Of a DNA stretch of 64,000 nt, positions 9,072 to 16,400 are shown piece after piece. A program made the translations under genes and the position numbers. The stretch comes from DATLSM01 sp963722965. GTDB taxonomy: Bacteria; Actinomycetota; Thermoleophilia; Solirubrobacterales; 70-9. Within the stretch, counting starts at the first letter, position 1, and each line of letters begins with the position of its first letter. The stretch is from assembly GCA_963722965.1 (NCBI GenBank), contig CAVROX010000001.1:43101-107100 (forward strand), in the 5' to 3' direction. Below the pieces are notes generated by a model. The model was not told the DNA's origin. It did not search any database and was given only the letters and a program-made list of their open reading frames with translations.

Positions 9072-10286
9072 TCAACCCCCCGCGGGTTGGAGTCTTTGCA
9101 AGTTGCCGTGTTTGGCCGGGTCGTAGGGAACTCCGTCCTGCCAGCAACGCCAGAGAACTCGCAGCCAAGCACGCCCGAGGACGCGGATCGCGTGAGGGTG
9201 TTCGAGACCGCGGGCGCGGGCATCGCTGTAGACGCTGTGAGCCCAGGGATGGGTGTGACGCGTGGAGTTGGCAAGGCAGGCGACCGCGTCTCGCAGGCGC
9301 TTGTCGCAGGCCCAGCGAAAGCCGGCGACCTTGCGCTTCCCCGACTCTCTGGCTACCGGCGCCATGCCGGCGTCGGCTGCAAGGGACTCGCGCGTCGGGT
9401 AGCGGGAGCGATCGTCGCCGATCTCGGCGACCAGCCGCGCCGCGGTGATCACCGACTTGGGGTCCTTGAACAGGGGCAGGAAGACCTGCCCGTCGGGATG
9501 GGCGCGCACCGCGCCGGCGATCTGGGAGGTGAGCTCGCGGATCTGGGAGGCGATCGGCCGAAGTGCCGCCACCAAGCCGAGCACCGCCCCTCGTCTCGCC
9601 TCGGCCTCGAGGGCCCCGGCGCGACCTGCCGGTGCCTGCCGCAGCCGCGCCAGCAGCTCCGCCGCCGAGCGCCGGCCGCAGTAGCGGTTGCGGGCGAGGA
9701 AGCCTTCGAGGCGCCGCTCGCCGAGACCTTTCGCGTCGGCCGGCGCCGGGTAGCGCTCCAGGAAGGCCAGCGCGATCGGGCTGTCGACGTCGGCGAAGAC
9801 CCGCGCCGCCCCGGGCCAGAAGGCGTCCAGCTGCGCCCGCAGCTCGTTGGCGAGCCGCACCCTGGCGCCGACCAGGTCCTCGCGGGTGCGGGTCAGCGCG
9901 CGCAGCGCCTTGGTCTCGTCGGTGTCCGGGCAAAGCGCCCGGTGGCGATGGGAGTCGGTGCGCGCCAGCTCGGCCAAGACGAAGGCATCGAAACCGTCGG
10001 ACTTGCCGCCGGCGGCCTCATAGCGAGGCCGGGTCGCCTTCAGCTTGTTGGGGTGAATCGGCAAAACGGTGAAGCCGGCCTCCAGCAGCCGATCGACAAG
10101 CAGGCCGTCGGGGCGCTCGATCGCCACCCTCACCACGCCGAGGGCTCCCATCCGGGCGATCAGCCCTTCGATCCCCGCCTCGTCGTGGTTGAAGAACTCA
10201 CCTTCCAGCTTCAGCCCGCTCCCATCGACCACGCAGAGCGCGTGCTCTTCGCTGGCCCAGTCGATACCACCGAACGTCTCCTCCAT
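9072..10286 (-). mobile_element. IS110-family transposase (DEDD N-terminal, Tnp20 C-terminal)
   Basis: A 404-residue intact transposase. The N-terminus has the DEDD/RuvC-like acidic residues: GIDWASEEHAL (Asp near residue 9), VAIERPDGLLVDRL (Glu) and GKSDGFDAFVLAEL (Asp pair). The C-terminal transposase_20 domain follows, with GDDRSRYPTRESLAADAGMAP and the serine-bearing ARESGKRK stretch. IS110 enzymes are recombinases guided, in studied members, by an RNA encoded in the element's own non-coding end. The gene has normal length and no frame break, so it could be active. Element ends are not recognisable because IS110 elements lack long inverted repeats. Confidence 0.92.
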
Positions 10287-10793
10287 CGTCTTCCTCCTCG
10301 GATCGCTTCCACTAGCGCCGGCCGGGAGGTACCGTTGCGGATGCTCATAGTTGGGCGCTTGGCCGCGCCACTCCCTGTGGCCGCTTCAGGTGCCTCCGAC
10401 CGCCGGGAGACGCTGGTCTCATCTTGGCCCTCTGCGGGGCAAGCAGCGACGGCGTTCTCCCGACGGCGGTCGGCTTCTCTATGCGTTCAACCGGGATCTT
10501 CGACGGCCTCGCTTCGCTCGGCCTCCATATCTAGATCTCAGAAGAACAATGGGGAGGTTCTCCTATGAGCAGCTTGTCGTAGTCGGCATCGCGGTGGCTG
10601 TGCCCGCCCGTTTGTGCGAGCCGGTGCCCCCGAGGTACTGCTGCTCTCACGATGTTCCAGTGAAAGGTGTGTCCTCTCTGTGCAGTAACGGAGTGGCTTT
10701 AGCGGGCATCGGCCTAGCGCAGAGCGTGGCGCCACGGGTCGGTTGAGTGGAAGGCGCCCCACCACGCGGCAAGGCCGGCGCATAGGTGGGGTC
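10287..10793 (-). ncRNA. Long non-coding left end of IS110; candidate bridge-RNA region
   Basis: There are 507 bases with no convincing gene between the transposase start and the next gene. In IS110-group elements the guide (bridge) RNA is transcribed from the non-coding end upstream of the transposase, here about 10287-10560. This stretch is rich in potential hairpins, for example GACGGCC/GGCCTCC-type pairing around 10509-10530 and CGACCGCCGGGAGACG around 10399-10415. The location is what supports the call; I could not define loops or the donor/target guide sequences. Confidence 0.3.
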
Positions 10794-11660
10794 TCATGTG
10801 GGCTTCCACAGGGCATCGTCGCCCAACGGCTCGCGGACGGCCTGGCCGCCGGCGAGGAGCTCAAGCAGCTTGGCCTCGGCGGAGATCCGGTCGGGCGCGT
10901 TGTTCCCGCCTGCGAGGAGCGCCGCGACCTCCTGCGTCGTCAGTCCCTCGGGGAAGTGCTCCAACAGCGGCGCTGGCGTCTCCGGGGGAGGCTCTCGATC
11001 CAGCCTCGGATCGAGATTGGCGATCAGCACGTCGTAGGCCTCGACCGGCTGGAACCCGCCTGCGACCAAACGCTGGCCGTCTGACTCGAACACGACAGAT
11101 GGTGCGGTGAAGCGGACCGGGCCATCGGTGGCTGCGGTCTTTCCTTGGAGCTCGGCGGCCGAGCCGGCCGCCGAGCGAGCCTCGGTGTGATCTGCCTCGT
11201 AGGCTGCGCTCACCTCCGGCGAGTCCACCTGGGCGATGATCTGATCCGCGTCGATCCCCGGTACCTCGCGCAGCACCTCGGCGAGCTGGGCGTCCTCGTC
11301 GAGTAGTAGCGAGCTGTTGAAATTCGCCAGCTGCAGCGTGCGGAAGGTGGCCCACTCGCTGCCGGGTTGGGCGAGCCTGGCCGCGATAACCGCGCGGCAG
11401 GCGCGCGCGGTCGCGCTGATGCGCGCCTTGGGCGCCGGCGCGAACGGCATCCCGTAGCGCCGGAAGGCGAGCTGGCCGAGAGCGCCGCGCAGCGGGGTGT
11501 AGCCGCGAGCTACGTACTGCGAGGCGTCCTCGGTCAGCCCGATCAGCACAAGCCGCCAGTCAAGCTGGGATCTGTAGCGCCACTCCAGAACTCGCAGCGC
11601 GGGGACCTCCGAGTAGGCCCAGGGACAGGCGGGGTCGTTGTATAGCGTCGCTGACAGCAT
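10794..11660 (-). CDS. DsbA-family thioredoxin-fold protein
   Basis: A 288-residue protein starting MLSATLYNDPACPWAYSEVPALRVLEW. The first strand and the DPACPWAYS segment place it in the DsbA/FrnE/HCCA-isomerase-like thioredoxin-fold group. The CPWA site has only one cysteine, so a classic disulfide-exchange CxxC is lacking and an isomerase or other role is possible. The middle is helical and the C-terminus (from about residue 175) is a DsbA-like end with an Ala-rich tail. It has no signal peptide, so it is probably cytoplasmic. A start seven codons upstream at 11681 is also possible. It is divergent from the antitoxin/VapC pair. Confidence 0.7.
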   Translation of the reverse strand: MLSATLYNDPACPWAYSEVPALRVLEWRYRSQLDWRLVLIGLTEDASQYVARGYTPLRGALGQLAFRRYGMPFAPAPKARISATARACRAVIAARLAQPGSEWATFRTLQLANFNSSLLLDEDAQLAEVLREVPGIDADQIIAQVDSPEVSAAYEADHTEARSAAGSAAELQGKTAATDGPVRFTAPSVVFESDGQRLVAGGFQPVEAYDVLIANLDPRLDREPPPETPAPLLEHFPEGLTTQEVAALLAGGNNAPDRISAEAKLLELLAGGQAVREPLGDDALWKPT

Positions 11661-11684
11661 CTCTCTCACCGTAGCGCGCATACA

Positions 11685-11924
11685 ATCTATGTCGGAGACG
11701 TTCCTTCCGAGCTCTACGAGCGGCTGCGTCGCGACGCGGCCTCAGCACGGCGCTCGCTCAGCGCGGAGACGATCGAGCTGTTGCGTCGTGCCCTTTTCCC
11801 AGAGCGTCCCGGCGTCTCACTTGAAGAGCTCCTGAAGGGCGCCGATCGGATTCGACAGCAACACCCCCTGCCCAGCGGCTCCCCCACAGCCGCCGAGCTG
11901 ATCCGCGAAGACCGCGAGCGTTAG
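11685..11924 (+). CDS. FitA-like (VapB-type) antitoxin without a canonical start
   Basis: The frame reads TIYVGDVPSELYERLRRDAA, then RRSLSAETIELLRRALFPER and a polar tail ending REDRER at TAG 11922-11924. This is a ribbon-helix-helix antitoxin of the FitA/VapB type, here about 80 residues, lying four bases before the VapC toxin gene. The frame is open from 11655, but no ATG, GTG or TTG is present; relatives start M(A)xTIYV..VP, so the start would be just before ACA at 11682. The start may be non-canonical, or one base may be missing upstream. The homology itself is clear. Confidence 0.7.
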   Translation: MYVGDVPSELYERLRRDAASARRSLSAETIELLRRALFPERPGVSLEELLKGADRIRQQHPLPSGSPTAAELIREDRER

Positions 11925-11928
11925 GCCG

Positions 11929-12360
11929 ATGGCCGCAATCGTCCTCGACGCCAGCGTCATGGTGGCGTTCTACGTCGAGGAGTCCCTATCGGGTGCGGCG
12001 CGGGCGGCGCTGGTCCGGTCTAGCGAATCGGGCGATGAGCTCCACGCTCCCGACCTGCTACTGATCGAGTGTGCAACTACCCTCTGGAAGCGAGTGAACC
12101 GTGGTGAGCTCGATCGCGACGCGGCGATGGCCGCGATCACCGAGCTCTCGACCCTTGAGGTCCTAGATCTCCACCCGATGGACGAGCGCCTCGTCCCGCC
12201 TGCGCTCTCGCTGGCGATGGCCCACTCGCTGAGCGCCTTTGACGCTGCCTACGCCGCGCTGGCGGTGCAGCTCGGCGGCGTGGTGCTCACCGGCGACCGC
12301 CGCTTCCGTGAGCCGGCCTCGCAGGCAGGCCTGCCGGTGCTCGCGCTTGGGGCCGGATAG
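11929..12360 (+). CDS. VapC-type PIN-domain toxin
   Basis: A 143-residue PIN-domain protein. Acidic catalytic residues are visible as Asp in IVLDASVMVAF near the N-terminus, Glu in LLLIECATTLWK, Asp in LSAFDAAYAALA and Asp in LTGDRRF. PIN toxins are Mg-dependent ribonucleases that cut tRNA or rRNA and are neutralised by the preceding antitoxin. It follows the FitA-like antitoxin by four bases, so the two form one operon. All expected acidic residues are present, so the toxin is probably functional if expressed. Confidence 0.9.
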   Translation: MAAIVLDASVMVAFYVEESLSGAARAALVRSSESGDELHAPDLLLIECATTLWKRVNRGELDRDAAMAAITELSTLEVLDLHPMDERLVPPALSLAMAHSLSAFDAAYAALAVQLGGVVLTGDRRFREPASQAGLPVLALGAG

Positions 12361-12594
12361 CTCTCGAGTTCCTGCGGGCGCCATCCCGCAGGCGCCATCC
12401 ACGGGACGGGCGGATTCAGCCGGCGCTCCCCCCAGGGACCGCGGTTGAGGTAGCAGGTGCCCCATCTCAGAGTTTGAGTCGGCTCGATTTGGCAGCAATG
12501 GGCAGGGAGCGCGATTCTGGCGTTAGTCTGCCCCATCCGGTTCCTCCGGATCGATTCGCCAAAACGGCTTGACAGAGCCGAAATATTTGCCCTG
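12361..12594. other. Upstream region of tRNA-Val
   Basis: This 234-base gap has no gene. TTGACA occurs at 12569-12574, and an A/T-rich patch AAATATTT lies just after it, in front of the tRNA. The TTGACA is too close to the tRNA 5' end for a normal -35, so a promoter is only tentative. Confidence 0.3.
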
Positions 12595-12668
12595 GGGCGG
12601 TTAGCTCAGTTTGGGAGAGCACCTGCCTTACAAGCAGGAGGTCACTGGTTCGAGCCCAGTACCGCCCA
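12595..12668 (+). tRNA. tRNA-Val (UAC)
   Basis: A complete 74-base cloverleaf. The acceptor arm is GGGCGGT at 12595 pairing with ACCGCCC at 12661-12667, with discriminator A at 12668. The D-arm is TAGCTCAGTTTGGGAGAGC, the anticodon arm CCTGC-CTTACAA-GCAGG has anticodon TAC, and the T-arm is ACTGG-TTCGAGC-CCAGT. CCA is not encoded. Its 3' half is repeated almost exactly at 23929 and, less exactly, at 41711, so this gene is a candidate integration target. Confidence 0.95.
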
Positions 12669-12958
12669 TTCCCCGGAAATCCAGTTCTCAAGCGGATTTT
12701 AGGCTCGTCCCCGCCATCAACCCGTCCCCGGTTCGAACTTGGGTACCACATTTGGGTACCAACAGCTCATCGGAATGCGGCTGCAACTTGCGTACTCCGC
12801 CAAAGGGCAGCGGCGCCTGGCTCCGGGGTCCAATCCTCGCGACGACCCGAGCGAGGTGAACTCGAGCGACTGAGGCGGGTGGGAAATGGTGACGTCACGA
12901 CGCGGGCCACCGAGGTCATTCAACGTCGGACTCCGACCGAAATCACCCGCGTCGTCGT
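12669..12958. other. Post-tRNA stretch with a TTGGGTACCA direct repeat
   Basis: The first bases after the tRNA (TTCCCCGGAA) continue the repeat shared with 23973. TTGGGTACCA occurs twice, at 12739 and 12752, 13 bases apart. No gene is convincing. The position and repeat would fit a scarred attachment region, but no integrase gene is present in the window. Confidence 0.3.
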
Positions 12959-13276
12959 TTGGCCTACGCGCGAGGCTATGCGTCCTTGGCCGACCCCAAG
13001 CGCCGCGCCGCATTCCTGGCAACCGTGCGCTCGGTGATCGGCACTGGTGGTCAGCGCGTCAACGCCGCCGATCGCCTCTATCTGGCCGAGCACGCCCACC
13101 GCAGCATCCCGGGTAGCCGCTTCGAGGTCTTCGAGGGGATCGGTCACCTGCCTCAGCTCGAGGCCCGGGGGCGCTTCATCGTGGTGCTCGAAGAGTTCCT
13201 CGCCGAAACAGAGGCGGCACGGTTCGACCGCGAGGAATGGAAGGCCCGGTTTCAGGCCGAGCGGGCCGCGTCCTAG
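12959..13276 (+). pseudogene. C-terminal fragment of an alpha/beta hydrolase
   Basis: From a TTG at 12959 the frame gives 105 residues ending at a stop near 13276. The segment AADRLYLAEHAHRSIPGSR, then FEVFEGIGHLPQLEARGRF, is the last third of an alpha/beta hydrolase: cap end, last strand and the catalytic His in GIGHLPQLE. The nucleophile elbow (GxSxG) and most of the fold are missing, and the sequence upstream is not hydrolase-like, so this is a 5'-truncated remnant. It is close to the tRNA repeat zone, fitting deletion during rearrangement. Confidence 0.7.
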
Positions 13277-13301
13277 GAGGAGAAGCGGCGATGCGCCCGG
13301 A

Positions 13302-14732
13302 CTAGGCTCCGCTTCTGGCGGCGCGATCGGGCGCTCGCCCCGCCGGCACGGGATCGAAGCCGGCCAGGCGCCCGAGCTCGGCGAGCGACTCCTCGATGCC
13401 GTCCCTGAGCACGTCGAGGTCCGGCACGGTGCCGCGGTCGCCGTTGAGCCCAAAGGTGAGCTCGCCGTCGTAGCTGACTGCGGCGACGCCAACGGCGTGG
13501 CCGGTGAAGATCGGCACCAGCGGCACCACCCGCCGCATCGGCGCGCCCAACGCGTAGAGCGTCGTCGGCGGCCCCGGGACGTTGGTTATCGTGATGTTGA
13601 ACAGCCGCGGCGTGAACGCCAGCCGCGCCACGACGCTGTGGATCAGCGGCGGCGCCGCCCCGGCAACCTCGATCAACGTCTCCGCACCCGTCGCCTGACC
13701 GCCGCTCTTCAGCTCCTTCGCCGCCGCCACGGTCTTCCGGTAGCGAAGCAGCGGATCGGGCTCGGCGACCGGCAGCTCTACGAACAACGAGGAGACCCGG
13801 TTGCCGAGTTCGAGCGCCTCACCCGCCTGGCGCAGGTTGACCGGGACCATCGCCCGGACGCTGTCCACGCTCGAGCCCTCCCCGCGATGCTCGAAGAGGT
13901 CTCGCAGGCCGCCGGCGGTGGCGGCGAGGACGACGTCGTTGACGGTGCCGCCCAGCTCGCGCTTCACCTGCTTGAGGTACTCGAGCGGCACATCGACAGC
14001 GGCGAGGCGTCGCGTGCCGCCGATCGGCAGGTCGAGGCTGGTGTGGGCCGCCCCGATCAGCTCCTCGCGAATGACCATCTCGGCCAGCGCCCTGGATCGG
14101 GACAGCACCGAGGCGAGCTTGCGCGGATGCAGCGCGGCGTCGACGCCGCTGCTCAGCGCGCCAAAGAGCCTCGACGGCGTGCCGCGGTCCGCCTCCTCGT
14201 CCCCGGCAGGCGCCGCGAGGCCCCACGAGCCGGGGGCCGGGTTGGGCTCGGTGTCGAGGAGCACGGCGGCCACCGAGACACCGCCGATCCCGTCGACAAG
14301 GCAGTGGTGCACCTTCGTCGCAAGCGCCCAGCGGCCGTCCGCGAGCCCGTCGAGCAGGGTCGTCTCCCAGAGCGGATGAGCGCGGTCGAGGCGGTGGGAG
14401 TAGAAGTCGCCGAGCCACTCGAGCAGCTCGGCCTCCTCGCCCGGCGCCGGGAGGGTCGCGTGGCGCATGTGAGTCGCGATGTCGAAGTCGGGGTCCGGCT
14501 CCCAGGTCGGCAGGGAGAAGCTGCCGACCCGCGGCGAGGAGAGCCGGAGGCGGAAACGGGGCAGCAGCTCGAGCCGCTCCGCGGTCTGGCTTCGCAAGTC
14601 CTCGAGCGAGGGCGCTCCGCCCTGCGGCAGCGCGTCGAAGACCATCGCCCAGCCGATGTGCATATGGGCCGACTCGTCGGCCTCCTCAAGCTCCAGAAAC
14701 GCTGCATCCAGCGGTGTCAGATGAGCTGCCAC
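13302..14732 (-). CDS. Wax ester synthase / diacylglycerol acyltransferase (WS/DGAT)
   Basis: A 476-residue acyltransferase. It begins LTPLDAAFLELEEADESAHMHIG, the usual WS/DGAT N-terminus, and has the catalytic HHxxxDG as KVHHCLVDGIGG at residues 141-150. Later it carries VNDVVLAATAGGLRDLF and the conserved FNITITNVPGPPTTLYALGA. Such enzymes join fatty acyl-CoA to an alcohol or diacylglycerol to make storage wax esters or triacylglycerol at the membrane. A truncated paralogue of the N-terminal part lies at 16104-16400, with a phasin-like gene and an esterase nearby, so this is a storage-lipid neighbourhood. Confidence 0.92.
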   Translation of the reverse strand: MAAHLTPLDAAFLELEEADESAHMHIGWAMVFDALPQGGAPSLEDLRSQTAERLELLPRFRLRLSSPRVGSFSLPTWEPDPDFDIATHMRHATLPAPGEEAELLEWLGDFYSHRLDRAHPLWETTLLDGLADGRWALATKVHHCLVDGIGGVSVAAVLLDTEPNPAPGSWGLAAPAGDEEADRGTPSRLFGALSSGVDAALHPRKLASVLSRSRALAEMVIREELIGAAHTSLDLPIGGTRRLAAVDVPLEYLKQVKRELGGTVNDVVLAATAGGLRDLFEHRGEGSSVDSVRAMVPVNLRQAGEALELGNRVSSLFVELPVAEPDPLLRYRKTVAAAKELKSGGQATGAETLIEVAGAAPPLIHSVVARLAFTPRLFNITITNVPGPPTTLYALGAPMRRVVPLVPIFTGHAVGVAAVSYDGELTFGLNGDRGTVPDLDVLRDGIEESLAELGRLAGFDPVPAGRAPDRAARSGA

Positions 14733-14851
14733 ACGGCAACCCTACGTCCGCAGGAGCGCGCTCCCATCCGGAGAAGCTACGGATTTGACATGCCACCTTC
14801 TACAAACTAGGTGCCAGACTCGATTCGAGCTCAGACAAGCGGAATCAGCTA

Positions 14852-14989
14852 ATGGCCGTGGTTACCGATGTCGAGTGGATCGGCCATGACCTCAAGGCCC
14901 TCGGGTGGATGATTCCGGCCAAGATCCGGATCTTCCCCACCGCCGAGCGCGCGGCCGCCGAACAATGGGTCAGCGGCGAGAGCTCCTAG
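14852..14989 (+). pseudogene. C-terminal fragment of a SpoIIAA-like (STAS-fold) protein
   Basis: A 45-codon frame, ATG 14852 to TAG 14987-14989, reads MAVVTDVEWIGHDLKALGWM, then IPAKIRIFPTAERAAAEQW. This matches the last third of SpoIIAA-like/STAS-type proteins, which carry AvVtDveWi.h..kafg..iP...rvFp..e...A..W. The N-terminal two thirds are absent and no ribosome site precedes the ATG, so it is probably a truncated relic rather than a gene. Its 3' end overlaps the end of the convergent GNAT gene by 20 bases. Confidence 0.55.
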
Positions 14990-15527
14990 GAGTTCTGAGC
15001 GCCGGCGCCGGGAGCGTTCGCCCCAGGCAGCGGACGTGCGAAGGGGCCATTCCCCAGCGTTCGTAAAAACGCATTGCATCTTCGTTGCCGGCGATCAGCG
15101 AGAGCCCGAGGAAGTTGATGCCCGCGGCAACCAGAGCTTGCTCGACCCGCTCCATCAGCAGTGAGCCGATTCCCCAGCGCCGCAGCTCGGGCTCAACCGA
15201 GAGCGCCTCGAGCTCCCCGACCTTCTCGTCTGTCTGAAAGCTCCACTCGCTCCGGCAGATCCGAAAGAGCGCGAAGCCGACCGGCAAACCCTCGCGCTCG
15301 GCAATCAGGAGCCAGGCCTCACCGGCTTGCATCCAGCGCTCGAACTCACCGCGGCGCCACCGCCAGGACTCCGCCGCCGCCCGCAGCGGGGCGATCTCGC
15401 GGACCTTGCCAGCGACCTCGGCGTGGTGCTCATGCATCGCTTGCCAAAGCGACTCCACCTCGTCGAGTCGCTCCACGCCCGCCGCGACGATCTCGACCTC
15501 GGGCGGTCCTGTCTGCTCTTTGTTCAC
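14970..15527 (-). CDS. GNAT-family N-acetyltransferase
   Basis: A 185-residue protein of the GNAT superfamily. Motif A for acetyl-CoA pyrophosphate binding is visible as LEALSVEPELRRWGIGSLLM (R/QxxGxG/A as RRWGIG), followed by NEDAMRFYERWGM, the usual Tyr-bearing motif B. GNAT enzymes acetylate amines of small molecules or proteins; the substrate is not predictable. Its 3' end converges on the SpoIIAA-like fragment. It seems intact. Confidence 0.85.
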   Translation of the reverse strand: MNKEQTGPPEVEIVAAGVERLDEVESLWQAMHEHHAEVAGKVREIAPLRAAAESWRWRRGEFERWMQAGEAWLLIAEREGLPVGFALFRICRSEWSFQTDEKVGELEALSVEPELRRWGIGSLLMERVEQALVAAGINFLGLSLIAGNEDAMRFYERWGMAPSHVRCLGRTLPAPALRTPRSSRR

Positions 15528-15778
15528 GGCTGAGGCGGAGCCTATCGGCCGCCAAGGCCGCTGGAAAGTTCGGCCCTACCCGATTGAGGCGAATGTCACG
15601 AGTTCAACGGGGGACCAGCGGGGGAAACCGGCTCGGAGGACCTTCACCGGCGAAGTCCCTAGTCGAAGCGCGGGTTTTCCCCGATGAAATGGGCCAGGAA
15701 CGCGTCATAGATTTGTGACGAAGACAGCTGCATCGGGTCATCCCTGGGTGCAGGTCCAGCAACGACGAGGAGGCGAAA

Positions 15779-16089
15779 ATGCCCACCGCAGCCGAAAAGC
15801 CCAAGGATGCAGCCGGCCGCGACACCGTTGAGAGAACCACCGAGCTGTCCGAGCAGGTGCTCGAGCAGGTCAGGGGGAGCCAGAAGAAAGCGATCGAGGC
15901 GGTTCGCAAGTTCATGGAGTCCGTCGATGAGGCGCTGCCACCGCATGGCGAGAACCCCTCCAGACGGCAGGAAGTCATCGACTCCGCGCTCGAGATGTCG
16001 GAGAGGCTGGTCCAGACGCAGTACGACTTCCTGACCAACGTCGTGCACAGTGCCGGTGAGGCGCTGGGGCGTCGGGCAAGAAGGAGTAG
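15779..16089 (+). CDS. Phasin-like protein (one-base frame break near its end)
   Basis: About 103 residues, largely amphipathic helix: ERTTELSEQVLEQVRGSQK, AIEAVRKFMESVDEALPP, then ALEMSERLVQTQYDFLTNVV. This resembles actinobacterial phasin-like granule proteins that coat storage-lipid inclusions. As written, the frame runs on into unrelated sequence; adding one G in the GGGG run near 16066 gives the natural end ASGKKE and TAG at 16087-16089. A GGAG-type site in that end precedes the WS/DGAT fragment. Placement beside WS/DGAT genes supports a storage-granule role. Family assignment is by style and context. Confidence 0.55.
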
Positions 16090-16103
16090 GCCGCGAGGCT
16101 CCC

Positions 16104-16400
16104 GTGGGCGACCGCCTGACGCCACTCGACGCATCGTTCCTCGAGCTCGAGCAGGTCGACGAATCCCTCTACAGGCATATCGGCTGGGCAATGCTCTTCG
16201 ACCCAATGCCAGAGGGCGGAGAGCCATCGCTCGCAGCTCTGCGAGACCAAAGGCTGGAGCGGCTCGCGCCGCTCCAGCCTTTCCGCCTACGCCTCTCCTC
16301 GCCGCGGGTCGGCGGCTTTTCTCTGCCGAGCTGGCCGAGCTGGGAGCCGGACCCCGACTTCGGCATCGCGACCCACATGCGCCACGCGTGGCGTCTGTGA
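16104..16400 (+). pseudogene. WS/DGAT N-terminal fragment (internal deletion)
   Basis: Starting at GTG 16104, it reads VGDRLTPLDASFLELEQVDE and continues through LRLSSPRVGGFSLP to DFGIATHMRHAWRL, stopping at TGA 16398-16400. The 98 residues align with the first about 92 residues of the complete WS/DGAT at 13302-14732. The catalytic HHxxxDG and the remaining about 370 residues are missing. The break falls right after THMRHA, and the next gene starts inside the stop codon, so a clean internal or 3' deletion joined this fragment to the esterase gene. It cannot be an active acyltransferase. Confidence 0.8.

Noticed and set aside
8773..10568. Frames of 386 and 503 residues overlapping the IS110 transposase
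   Set aside because: Low-complexity Ala/Arg/Gly text without domains; the 404-residue transposase frame explains the region.
12467..12751. Minus-strand frame reading GRYWARTSDLLLVRQ across the tRNA-Val
   Set aside because: It is the antisense translation of the tRNA gene, a well-known false protein; the same peptide appears opposite the fragment at 23.9 kb (23729-24499).
13047..14810. 587-residue plus-strand frame opposite the WS/DGAT gene
   Set aside because: Arg/Pro-rich, no domain, and entirely antisense to a gene with an intact catalytic motif.
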